NCBI RefSeq assembly: GCF_027924405.1
Contig: NZ_AP026978.1
Coordinates: forward strand, 5,890,001-5,954,000
DNA length: 64,000 nt
Direction: 5' to 3'
Source of the DNA: Nocardia sputorum
GTDB taxonomy: Bacteria > Actinomycetota > Actinomycetes > Mycobacteriales > Mycobacteriaceae
Below the pieces are notes generated by a model. It was not told the DNA's origin and made no database searches. It worked only from the letters and a program-made list of their open reading frames with translations. The stretch's first letter is position 1. The number at the start of each line of letters is the position of its first letter. The position numbers and the translations under genes were made by a program. Positions 54,767 to 64,000 of the stretch are shown here, piece by piece.

Positions 54767-54884
54767 CCATCCAGTTTAGTGAGCGGCCGAACGAGCGAAT
54801 CATCGGCACAGCGGCTCGGGCGGCGGGCGAGCCGACCGCCCGAATCGTCACCCGGGGACCGGCTCGCTGGTTATCCTTCTGCTC

Positions 54885-55685
54885 GTGCCCTTCGCCCGCG
54901 CGATCGATGCCGACATCCATTACGAGGACAGCGGCGGGGACGGCCCGGTGGTACTGCTGGCGCACGAGTTCTTCATGGACCGCACCATGTTCGCCGCCCA
55001 AATGGCCGCGCTCGCACCGGAGTTCCGGATCGTCTCCTGGGATGCCCGCGGCCACGGCCGCACTCGGGACGAGGGCCTACCCTTCACCTACTGGACCGCG
55101 GCCCGCGACGCGCTGACCGTCCTCGATCATCTCGGCGCCGAGCAGGCCGTGGTCGGCGGCACCGCGCAGGGCGGGTTCACGGCGCTGCGCACCGCCTTGA
55201 TCGCGCCCGAACGCGTCTCCGCGCTCATCCTGATCAGCACCGAAGCACACGGTCCCACCCCCGAGCAGTCCACCGCCACCCAGAAGTTCCTCGACGAGTG
55301 GTACGACGACGGCTCCCGCGAACGGGCCGTGCACCAGCTGGCGTCCTGGCTGATCGGCGACGACGAGTGGTATCGCTCGATCTGGACCCAGCGCTGGCTG
55401 GTGCGCGACCGGCGCGGCATCGAGGTGGCGGCGGGCTGCCTGCTCAGCCGCGATTCGGTGCTGGATCGCCTGCGCGAAATCGCTTGTCCCGCCTTGGTGA
55501 TCCACCCCACGCACAGCGGCATGGACCGCGGACGCGCCCAGGAACTGGCGTACGGGTTGTCCGGCGCCACGTTCATCGAAATCGCCGAAGCACGACTGGC
55601 CGTCACGATGACCCACCCCGAACCGGTGAACCACGCGATCCAGCAATTCCTGCGCGCCAGAACGAAACCCACTCGCGTACGGTGA
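54885..55685 (+). CDS. alpha/beta-hydrolase-fold protein lacking catalytic residues
   Basis: A 266-residue alpha/beta-hydrolase fold, recognised by DARGHGRTRDEG and LVIHPTHSGMDRGRAQELA. The nucleophile elbow, normally GxSxG, reads GGTAQGG, so Ala replaces Ser; the usual GH before the C-terminal helix is replaced by EARLAV. It is probably non-catalytic or has changed mechanism. GTG start. Confidence 0.85.
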   Translation: MPFARAIDADIHYEDSGGDGPVVLLAHEFFMDRTMFAAQMAALAPEFRIVSWDARGHGRTRDEGLPFTYWTAARDALTVLDHLGAEQAVVGGTAQGGFTALRTALIAPERVSALILISTEAHGPTPEQSTATQKFLDEWYDDGSRERAVHQLASWLIGDDEWYRSIWTQRWLVRDRRGIEVAAGCLLSRDSVLDRLREIACPALVIHPTHSGMDRGRAQELAYGLSGATFIEIAEARLAVTMTHPEPVNHAIQQFLRARTKPTRVR

Positions 55686-56040
55686 AACCATTCACGTGAT
55701 GAGTCATCGAAACCGTTACACCCCAACCCCGAACGAAGCATGCTCGAGATCGGTAGTACGCAACCATGCCGCGATCTTCGCGGTGCACAAACGGTCCGAA
55801 TGCCTTCCCCGACTGCGACCGTGGCACCGGGCTGACACCGTGCGATGACCAGCCCTGCACGCCCTCTCAGCCACTAGGCGACCACCGGAGAAGCGAGTCT
55901 TACGAGCGCCGTTCGCGGCCCGGCTCGCGTTCCAGCGGTCGAAGCGCATGCGCCGCAGGCGCGAGTCTCGACCGCTGGAACGCGGGCCATCCAGGGGCCG
56001 CGAACACGCAGCGCCGCAGGCGCTGCAAATCAGACCCAGC
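55686..56040. other. intergenic region with hairpin repeat B
   Basis: 355 nt between the convergent hydrolase-fold gene and guaB3. No gene is seen. The right half is the inverted copy of the hairpin repeat; the left half shows no feature I can name. Confidence 0.7.
55893..56028 (-). repeat. hairpin repeat, copy B (inverted)
   Basis: On the reverse strand it begins GCAGCGCC-N3-GGCGCTGC, then GTGTTCGCGGCCC, and ends CGAGCCGGGCCGCGAACGG followed by GCTCGTAAGACTCGC. The stem pairs GCGTTCCAGCGGTCGA with its complement. It is most like copy C, with which it brackets guaB3. Confidence 0.88.
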
Positions 56041-57204
56041 TCAAGCGCGAACGCTCAGGCCGACCTTCTGGAACTCCTTCAGATCCGAGTAACCGGCCTT
56101 CGCCATCGAGCGGCGCAACCCGCCGACGAGATTCAGCGAGCCGAACGGATCGTCGGACGGACCGAAGAGCACACGCTCCAGACTCGGGCGCACGGTCTCG
56201 CCGACCGGCTCGCCACCGAGATCCCACGGATCGTCGACGTGCAGCAGCGATCCACGCGGCACCGACGGATGGGCGGCCGCCGACGGCCAGTACCAGCCAC
56301 GGCCGGGCGCCTCGGCGGCCACGGCCAGCGGGACTCCGAGCATGGCGGCGTCTGCGCCACAGGCGATCGCCTTGGCCAGCTGCCCCGAGGTGGCGACGTC
56401 GCCGTCCGCGATGACGTGCACGTAGCGGCCGCCGGTCTCGTCCAGATAGTCGCGGCGCGCGGCGGCGGCGTCCGCGATCGCGGTGGCCATCGGCACGCCG
56501 ATGCCGAGCACCTCGCCGGTGGTGGTCGCCCCGGGATAGGAGCCGTAGCCGACGATCACGCCCGCCGCCCCGGTGCGCATGAGGTGCAGCGCGGTGCGGT
56601 GATCGCTCACGCCGCCCGCGACCACGGGCACGTCCAGCTCGGCGATGAAGGTCTTGAGGTTCAGCGGCTCACCGTCGCCGACATGCTCGGCGGAGATGAT
56701 CGTGCCGTGCACGACGAGCAGGTCGATGCCCGCCTGCAGCAGCGCAGGGGTGAGTGTGCGCGCGTTCTGCGGGCTCACCCGCACCGCCACGGTCACACCG
56801 GCGGCGCGAACTTGCGCGACCGCGGCGGCGAGCAGATCCGGCTGCATCGGCGCGGCGTGCAGTTCCTGCAGCAGCGCCACCGCGCGCTCGTAACCGCCCT
56901 TGCCGACCAGCTCGAGCAGCTGGTCGATCTTCGCGCCGACGTCCGCGTGCCGCGCCCACAGGCCCTCGCCGTTGATCACACCGAGACCGCCGAGGCGGCC
57001 GAGTTCGATGGCGAACTCCGGCGACACCAGCGCGTCGGTGGGATGCGCGAGGAACGGGATCTCGAAGCGGTAGGCGTCCAGCTGCCAGGACAGCGAGACC
57101 TGCTTCGACGAGCGGGTCCGGCGCGAGGGGACGATGTCGACGTCGTCCAGCTCGTAGGTACGCCGGGCGGTCCGGCCCATGCCGATCTCCACCATGTCGC
57201 GCAC
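56041..57204 (-). CDS. guaB3: GuaB3 family IMP dehydrogenase-related protein
   Basis: A 387-residue protein of the actinobacterial IMPDH-like family: EIGMGRTARRTYELDDVDIVPSRRTRSSK start and NLVGGLRRSMAKAGYSDLKEFQKVGL end. It lacks CBS domains and the IMPDH active-site GSICTTR loop. It pairs with guaB as in mycobacteria (Rv3410c-Rv3411c). AAGGAGA precedes the GTG at 57204. Activity uncertain. Confidence 0.94.
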   Translation of the reverse strand: MRDMVEIGMGRTARRTYELDDVDIVPSRRTRSSKQVSLSWQLDAYRFEIPFLAHPTDALVSPEFAIELGRLGGLGVINGEGLWARHADVGAKIDQLLELVGKGGYERAVALLQELHAAPMQPDLLAAAVAQVRAAGVTVAVRVSPQNARTLTPALLQAGIDLLVVHGTIISAEHVGDGEPLNLKTFIAELDVPVVAGGVSDHRTALHLMRTGAAGVIVGYGSYPGATTTGEVLGIGVPMATAIADAAAARRDYLDETGGRYVHVIADGDVATSGQLAKAIACGADAAMLGVPLAVAAEAPGRGWYWPSAAAHPSVPRGSLLHVDDPWDLGGEPVGETVRPSLERVLFGPSDDPFGSLNLVGGLRRSMAKAGYSDLKEFQKVGLSVRA

Positions 57205-57226
57205 GCGAAATCTCCTTGTCTAATTT

Positions 57227-57373
57227 GCAGCGCCTGCGGCGCTGCGTGTTCGCGGCCCTCTTATGGCTCGTGTCCGAGCGAGCGAGACTCGCGCCTGCGG
57301 CGCACGCGCTTCGCCCGCTCGCACACGAGCCGGGCCGCGAACGGCGCTCGTAAGACTCGCGCCTTCAGTGGTC
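57227..57373 (+). repeat. hairpin repeat, copy C
   Basis: The order is the same as copy B: GCAGCGCC-N3-GGCGCTGC, GTGTTCGCGGCCC, a stem CTCGTGTCCGAGCG pairing with CGCTCGCACACGAG, GGGCCGCGAACGG and GCTCGTAAGACTCGC. It fills the space between guaB and guaB3, just upstream of the guaB3 ribosome site. Confidence 0.88.
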
Positions 57374-57497
57374 ACTTGTGGGGGCAGGCGGGCAGCACAG
57401 AGCACCGCCGACTGCCGCACAGCTTGCTCACCGCCACAGTTGATGGGCAAGCTCCATCATGCACGGACCGGTTGGTCCTGTACATGAACCTAGTGGG

Positions 57498-59681
<2,184 letters not shown>

Positions 59682-59867
59682 AACCGGACCGACCAAGACG
59701 CACGCGGGCCTTGTGAGGCGCGCGTACTCGACGCTTGCCACTGTGATTTTCGACGCACACGATCACTTCGACAAGCCGAAGGCGGCGTTCTCGAGCGGGC
59801 CGACCCGCCGATGAAGCACGCTTCGCTGGGCCTAGCCGGGGAAGACCTGCTCCAGGAAGACAAAAAG

Positions 59868-59893
59868 CCGACCGCCTGGCTGGCGATCGGTTC
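59868..59893. terminator. bidirectional terminator
   Basis: AAAAAG then CCGACCGCC-N5-GGCGATCGG then TTCTT: a stem with one mismatch (G-T pairing in one direction), flanked by A- and T-runs. It lies between the convergent DUF5319 and rsdA genes. Confidence 0.75.
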
Positions 59894-59917
59894 TTGCCTT
59901 GCCCGATATTTCTTCTG

Positions 59918-61087
59918 TCAGCGACCGGGTGGCACGAACGAGCCCGGGTTGGGGATGACCGGCACGCTGAAGGTCGGCGGCTGAATGTTGGTGCCGGTGT
60001 TGCCCTGTGTCGGTGCGGTGGGCGGCTGCTGCTGCGGCGCCGTCGGATTACCGGTGTCTCCCGTGGGTCCGCCCGTTGGCGGCGGCTTGACCTCCGTGAC
60101 CGGCGGTTCCTGCGGCGCCGTCGGTTCCACCGTCGCCGGCGGCTGGGTGGTCACCGGCGGGGCCGTGGTCACCGGCGGCACCGTGGTCGGCGCATTGCCG
60201 TTCGTAGTTCCGCCGTTCGGAGTCCCGCCGTTGTTCGATGTTCCGCCTCCGTTCGGAGCGGTCGCATCAACGGTGGTGGACGGCTTCGTCGGCTCACCCG
60301 GCTGCTGCACGATCGTCGAGCCCGTCGACGAGCCGGGCTTCGTGGTCGCACTGGTGCCCGGGGTCGCGCGCGGATCGGTGGTCTTGGGCACCGTCGCCTC
60401 GAGCTGGTCGGCCAGCTCCTTGTTCACCTTGCGCAGCTCGGCGAGCAACCGCTCCCACTCGGCCATCAGGTCGGCGCGCTTCTCCGGATCGCTGACCTGC
60501 GCGGCGTTCTCCTTGGCGCGCTCGAGGCGCACCTTCGCCTGCGACGGGTTCTGCGTGACCAGTGTCGACGCCTCGTTCAGATCGTCGCCCGCACGCTGCA
60601 CCACCGTCGTCTGGGCCTGCTCGCTGAACACGACCTCCTTGACCCGCCATAGCGGATCGCCCGGTTCCGCGTTGTACGAGAACGCCGTCATACCGCCGAT
60701 GACCAGGGCAAGCGCGGCCGCGGCGCCCATGATCGGACGGACAAGCCGCAGCCGCCCGCCGTTGTGCGCCCCGATGCGAACCTGCCGCGCGCCGATCTCC
60801 TGGTTGACCGCGGCCACGATCGCATCCAGGTCCGGTTCGGCCGGCATCGGAGCCTCGAGCAACTCCGCTCGCCAATCCGCGAGCAACGTCGCGAGCTGAT
60901 ACTCCTCGGCGCTGTCGGTGTGCACCGGACCATCGCTGGCGATGGCATCGATCAGAGCATCGTCGCGGCGTACCGCGGCGATGTCGACCGGGCCGGTGTC
61001 ACCGGACGCCTCGGCGTAGGGACCGCTGTTCCGCGATCCAAGCCGCGCCTTCCAGTCACCCCGACCGCGCTCGCCATCCCTAGCCAT
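59918..61087 (-). CDS. rsdA: anti-sigma-D factor RsdA
   Basis: A 389-residue protein. The N-terminal region (about 25-60, PVDIAAVRRDDALIDAIA) binds SigD in the mycobacterial protein; a membrane helix follows at about 115-135 (MGAAAALALVIGGMTAF), then a coiled region and a long Pro/Thr/Gly extracellular tail. It overlaps the sigD end by 8 nt, so the pair is coupled. Equivalent to Rv3413c. Confidence 0.92.
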   Translation of the reverse strand: MARDGERGRGDWKARLGSRNSGPYAEASGDTGPVDIAAVRRDDALIDAIASDGPVHTDSAEEYQLATLLADWRAELLEAPMPAEPDLDAIVAAVNQEIGARQVRIGAHNGGRLRLVRPIMGAAAALALVIGGMTAFSYNAEPGDPLWRVKEVVFSEQAQTTVVQRAGDDLNEASTLVTQNPSQAKVRLERAKENAAQVSDPEKRADLMAEWERLLAELRKVNKELADQLEATVPKTTDPRATPGTSATTKPGSSTGSTIVQQPGEPTKPSTTVDATAPNGGGTSNNGGTPNGGTTNGNAPTTVPPVTTAPPVTTQPPATVEPTAPQEPPVTEVKPPPTGGPTGDTGNPTAPQQQPPTAPTQGNTGTNIQPPTFSVPVIPNPGSFVPPGR

Positions 61088-61658
61088 ACATTTCACCTGC
61101 CCTCGCCACTTGTGACTTGAGTTTCGCGAGTGCCCTGTGTTGGGCCACCCGTACCGCACCCGCCGTACTGCCCACGGCGACTGCGGTTTCTTCCGCTGAC
61201 AAACCCATGACCAAGCGCAGGATCAAGATCTCTCGATGCTTCTCGGGAAGCGTCGCGAGCAGACGGTTCATCTGCCTGCTCGTCTCGGATTCGAGAGCTC
61301 GTTGTTCCGGTCCCTGGTCGGTGGATATGACATCTGGTACTTCGGCCATCGCCTCCGCCTTGTTACGGGCGGCGTTGCGATGTGCGTCGGCGACCTTGTG
61401 CGAAGCGATTCCGTAAACAAAGGCCATGAAGGGCCTGCCCTGGTCTTGATACCTGGGCAAGGCTGTCATCACAGCCAGGCAAACCTCCTGCGCAACGTCG
61501 TCCGCGGAGAGCTGCCCACGCTCCGCGGCTCCGATCCGCGCGCGGCAGTAGCGCACCACCAGCGGGCGGATCATCTCCAGTACCTGAGCTAAAGCGGATC
61601 TGTCGCCCTGCGCAGCGGCAGCGACGGCGAGGTCCAACTCTTCGCCCGTGTGCGTCAT
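61080..61658 (-). CDS. sigD: ECF sigma factor SigD
   Basis: A 192-residue ECF sigma factor: region 2 (DDVAQEVCLAVMTALPRYQDQGRPFMAFVYGIASHKVADAHR) and region 4 (LPEKHREILILRLVMGLSAEETAVAVGSTAGAVRVAQHRAL). The start MTHTGEELDLAVAAA fits family length. Held by RsdA at the membrane; matches Rv3414c. Confidence 0.95.
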   Translation of the reverse strand: MTHTGEELDLAVAAAAQGDRSALAQVLEMIRPLVVRYCRARIGAAERGQLSADDVAQEVCLAVMTALPRYQDQGRPFMAFVYGIASHKVADAHRNAARNKAEAMAEVPDVISTDQGPEQRALESETSRQMNRLLATLPEKHREILILRLVMGLSAEETAVAVGSTAGAVRVAQHRALAKLKSQVARAGEMYG

Positions 61659-61788
61659 CGTCAGAGATATTCCTGGCGTTACAAAGTGGCACGGTCCGGT
61701 GACGACCAGTGCTTCCACCGAAGGGGCGGAACGGATCTAACAATAGCGACCCGTTGGCCGAAGCTGGGCAACACGGGGGACTCCGTGA

Positions 61789-62676
61789 TCACCGCAGGTC
61801 GCCCAGGGGCCGCAACGCGCCGCCGGCGCGGCCGATGACGGCGGCGCACTCGGCCGCCTCCACCGCGGCGTTCTCCGCGCCCGATCCGGCGCGGAGCATG
61901 GCACATGCCCAGCGCAACGGCAGCAGCCCGTGCTCGCGGCACTGCTCGGCGACGTCCTCGGCCGAGACGCCGGATGCGCCGCGCGCGTCGCGCGCCACGT
62001 CGGCCGCGGCGACCAGCAGGCGGGACTTGACCTGATGGCGGACCGACGGGGATCGGTCGGCGAGTTCCAGCGCGCCCGCCGCGTGCTCCGCCGCCGACTC
62101 GAAATCCCCTGCCGCCAAGGCCGTTTCCGCGGACACCCAGCCCAGCCGGATCGCGGGACGCCAGCCCGCTCCGTACTGCCGTGCCGCCGACGCGCTGCGG
62201 CGCAGCAGCCGCGCGGCCAGCGCCGGCCGCCCGGTCCCGAGCGCGTCGGCGGCGAGCCCGGTGAGCGCGTCGCAGATCGCGTCGGCGCGGCTGGGAAGGT
62301 ATCCGCCTGCTTCCGGCGGAGCGTCGCCCGCCGGCGCGGCCTCCGTCCCGGCGTCGGCGGTGAGGATCGTGGCGGCGGCCCGACCGTCGAACGCCGCCGC
62401 GCGCTCGTGCCAGCCGAGCTGACGCAGGAAAGAACCCTCCGTACTTCCCGCCAGTGAGAGGAGAACGGGGTCGCGGCTGTGGTTGCATACCCTTCGCAAT
62501 TCGGCCCGCGCCGCGGCATAACGTCCCTGGCCGCCGAGGACCACCGCTCGATACCAACCGCCGAGCGCGTCCGAGGCGGGCGGTAGATCGGCGGCGGCGC
62601 GACCCGGATCGGCGCCGAAGGCGGCCTCGGCGAGGACCGCGACGTGAGGGTCTGCGAACGGAGCGGGCGCGAACAC
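61789..62676 (-). CDS. Rv3415c-like TPR-type protein
   Basis: A 295-residue Ala-rich helical protein with TPR-like units (GGQGRYAAARAELRRVCNH; ALGTGRPALAARLLRRSASAARQ; LAAGDFESAAEHAAGALELA). It sits between whiB and sigD as Rv3415c does in M. tuberculosis. Transcribed towards sigD with a 130-nt gap. GTG start. Function unknown; possibly a partner in the SigD signalling chain. Confidence 0.85.
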   Translation of the reverse strand: MFAPAPFADPHVAVLAEAAFGADPGRAAADLPPASDALGGWYRAVVLGGQGRYAAARAELRRVCNHSRDPVLLSLAGSTEGSFLRQLGWHERAAAFDGRAAATILTADAGTEAAPAGDAPPEAGGYLPSRADAICDALTGLAADALGTGRPALAARLLRRSASAARQYGAGWRPAIRLGWVSAETALAAGDFESAAEHAAGALELADRSPSVRHQVKSRLLVAAADVARDARGASGVSAEDVAEQCREHGLLPLRWACAMLRAGSGAENAAVEAAECAAVIGRAGGALRPLGDLR

Positions 62677-63302
62677 GGGCGCACTCTATCCTGTGCGCCG
62701 CGCGGGCCGGGACGACGAAAGGTGATCGACGACAGGCCGGCAACCACCGGGATTTCCCCCACCGGGCCGATGTTTCCATTAGGTAAATCTCGGCCCGGCA
62801 ATCGCCGAGCGGCCGCGCCGGGAATTCATGCGCGTTTCGCGTAATTAACCTGCGCGCCCCGTTTCCGCCATCTTCGGATCCACGCGCCGGGAAGGCCGTC
62901 GGCCGCCGCGGTGACCGCTGTCATACGCGCGACGTCCGCACCGAAGCGGTGCCACGACACAGAAAACGCTTCTACCTGCGGAGATGCCAAGACGCCCAGC
63001 CCGTGCGGAAGCCACGGGCCTCCGGCCAACCGAACAGTATCGCCGGAAGCGGCGCGAAAAGTAAACAGTTCGGAGGTTAAATTTCACAGCGCGAGATTTG
63101 GAAAAGTGCTGCGTCGAACTATTGACGGAATTTCGCGGCTGGACCTAACGTAGCTCATCGCCACGGACGGCGCCGCGCGAAATTGCAGCGACCACGAAGG
63201 GCGAGCCCCCCGGGTACCCCCGCCGACCGGCGTCGTGGCCCACAACTGTTGCAGAACAACTGCTCGACAACGCTGACGAGCTCGCACCACGAGGAGTTCA
63301 CC
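62677..63302. other. long intergenic region upstream of whiB
   Basis: 626 nt between divergent genes. It holds a hairpin with 9-bp arms CCGGGCCGA/TCGGCCCGG around a 19-nt loop (62762-62798), and AT-richer patches near 62830 and 63055-63130. The best whiB promoter is TTGACG (63122-63127), 18 nt, TAACGT (63146-63151), which leaves a leader of about 145 nt. No gene seen. Confidence 0.6.
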
Positions 63303-63596
63303 ATGCCCATGCCGACCCACCTCCCGGGACCCAACGCCGATGTCTGGGATTGGCAGATGCGAGGATCGTGCCGCGGGCAGGATTCCGCGGTGTTCTTCCA
63401 CCCCGATGGCGAACGTGGCCGAGCCCGCACCGCGCGCGAGATGCGCGCCAAGGAGATCTGCCGCACCTGCCCGGTGCTCATGCAGTGCCGCGCCCACGCG
63501 CTGAAAGTCAGCGAGCCCTACGGTATCTGGGGCGGGATGTCGGAGACCGAGCGCGAGATGCACGCGCGGCGCAACCGCCGCCGCATGGCCGTCTGA
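63303..63596 (+). CDS. whiB3: WhiB-family Fe-S regulator (WhiB3-like)
   Basis: A 97-residue redox-sensing transcription factor. The four cluster ligands are Cys23, Cys53, Cys56 and Cys62; GIWGG at 74-78 and a basic tail (RRNRRRM) bind sigma factor and DNA. GAGGAG precedes the ATG. The position next to the Rv3415c-like gene and sigD matches mycobacterial whiB3, so the subtype rests on synteny. Confidence 0.92.
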   Translation: MPMPTHLPGPNADVWDWQMRGSCRGQDSAVFFHPDGERGRARTAREMRAKEICRTCPVLMQCRAHALKVSEPYGIWGGMSETEREMHARRNRRRMAV

Positions 63597-63965
63597 ATCA
63601 ATCCCTCCCATCCGCACGCCACCGGGCGTCGAATTCCTAGCAAACAACGGGCCACTGCAACACGCTTCGGCCGGGCCGCTCACGCGACACGGTGATCGGT
63701 TCCTCGCCGAGGTCGGCGCGTGGGTTCCGATCGTCACCCTCGATCGGCCGGCCGCCGAGCGAAGGCCGGAAACCGGGCATCTGCCGTTTCCGCGGCACGG
63801 CGCGACAGCGCTCGGCGTGTCACGGCGTGTCCCCTCCGAGATGTCCGGCATCTCGACGCTTTTCGCAACGCGGCACCGATGCGTGACGGACTCGCGGGCA
63901 CCCCAGCGGAAGGGAGGTCATAGCGGCGCGCTACGGTAGTGACCGATGACACAGAATGGAGCGTT
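63597..63965. other. intergenic region after whiB
   Basis: No gene is seen. A hairpin CGAGATG-N5-CATCTCG (63837-63855), followed by ACGCTTTTC, is terminator-like, but it lies 240 nt past whiB. Confidence 0.55.
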
Positions 63966-64000
63966 GTGACAACGCGGCCGTCGGCCGCAGAGGGCGACTC
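63966..64000 (+). CDS. possible gene start at right edge, 3'-partial
   Basis: GTG opens a frame VTTRPSAAEGD that runs to the window end. A 7-codon ORF (ATG at 63946) overlaps it as GTGA, and TACGGT (63935-63940 area) could be a -10 for a leaderless start. The product is unknown and the call is weak. Confidence 0.35.
   Translation, partial: MTTRPSAAEGD

Noticed and set aside
53366..55699. A 777-codon forward open frame over guaA
   Set aside because: Antisense to guaA, whose motifs and full length are unmistakable.

Overview
The window reads as chromosomal DNA of a high-GC mycolic-acid actinomycete, most likely Nocardia or a close relative. The gene order matches, with insertions and losses, the Mycobacterium tuberculosis stretch from dacB1 (Rv3330) to whiB3 (Rv3416): dacB, yhjD, trpS, icd, metX, DUF3017, spoU/trmL, dnaE2, imuB, imuA', guaA, guaB3, guaB, DUF5319, rsdA, sigD, an Rv3415c-like gene and whiB. 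Genus and synteny are inferred from protein recognition; no search was run.

Layout. 1-5445: the 3' part of a giant modular protein with many helix-turn-helix segments and a zincin peptidase motif. 5589-7995: a reverse radC / HEAT-repeat / MerR-HEAT operon. 8255-13984: small accessory genes, including a DUF4396 membrane protein behind a CsoR-like copper operator, phenylalanine hydroxylase, a drug-efflux/TetR pair and a D,D-carboxypeptidase. 14023-20615: yhjD, trpS, an MpaB oxygenase with divergent TetR, an xth / ribonuclease / barstar operon and a hydrolase. 20885-26859: a reverse beta-oxidation operon (thiolase-like Ltp, SRPBCC, MaoC, SDR, acyl-CoA dehydrogenase) with a divergent TetR and two matching palindromes. 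26939-34983: efflux genes, icd, and the methionine locus: SAM-IV riboswitch, a polycysteine leader peptide, a short ORF resembling an internally deleted metY, then metX; then HxlR and a nitroreductase. 35022-37618: small conserved genes and trmL. 37707-47093: SOS mutagenesis genes (dnaE2, imuB, imuA') with LexA-type boxes, plus a box in front of an uncharacterised helical-repeat gene beside dnaE2. 47613-53139: a Ser/Thr kinase and a PspC-type two-component/membrane module. 53192-59042: guanine nucleotide synthesis (guaA, guaB3, guaB). 59268-63596: DUF5319, rsdA, sigD, the Rv3415c-like gene and whiB.

How the parts work together. guaA, guaB and guaB3 form a purine block. dnaE2, imuA' and imuB form the translesion mutasome, which the LexA-type boxes place under DNA-damage control; the neighbouring helical-repeat gene is a candidate new member. 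The 20.9-26.9 kb genes supply dehydrogenation, hydration, oxidation and thiolysis-type steps for an acyl-CoA and probably share one TetR regulator. metX carries a layered leader that could sense both S-adenosylmethionine and cysteine supply.

Three copies of a hairpin repeat (20620-20738, 55893-56028 inverted, 57227-57373) keep their base pairing although the stem sequence differs. I found no tRNA, rRNA, insertion sequence, prophage or CRISPR array.
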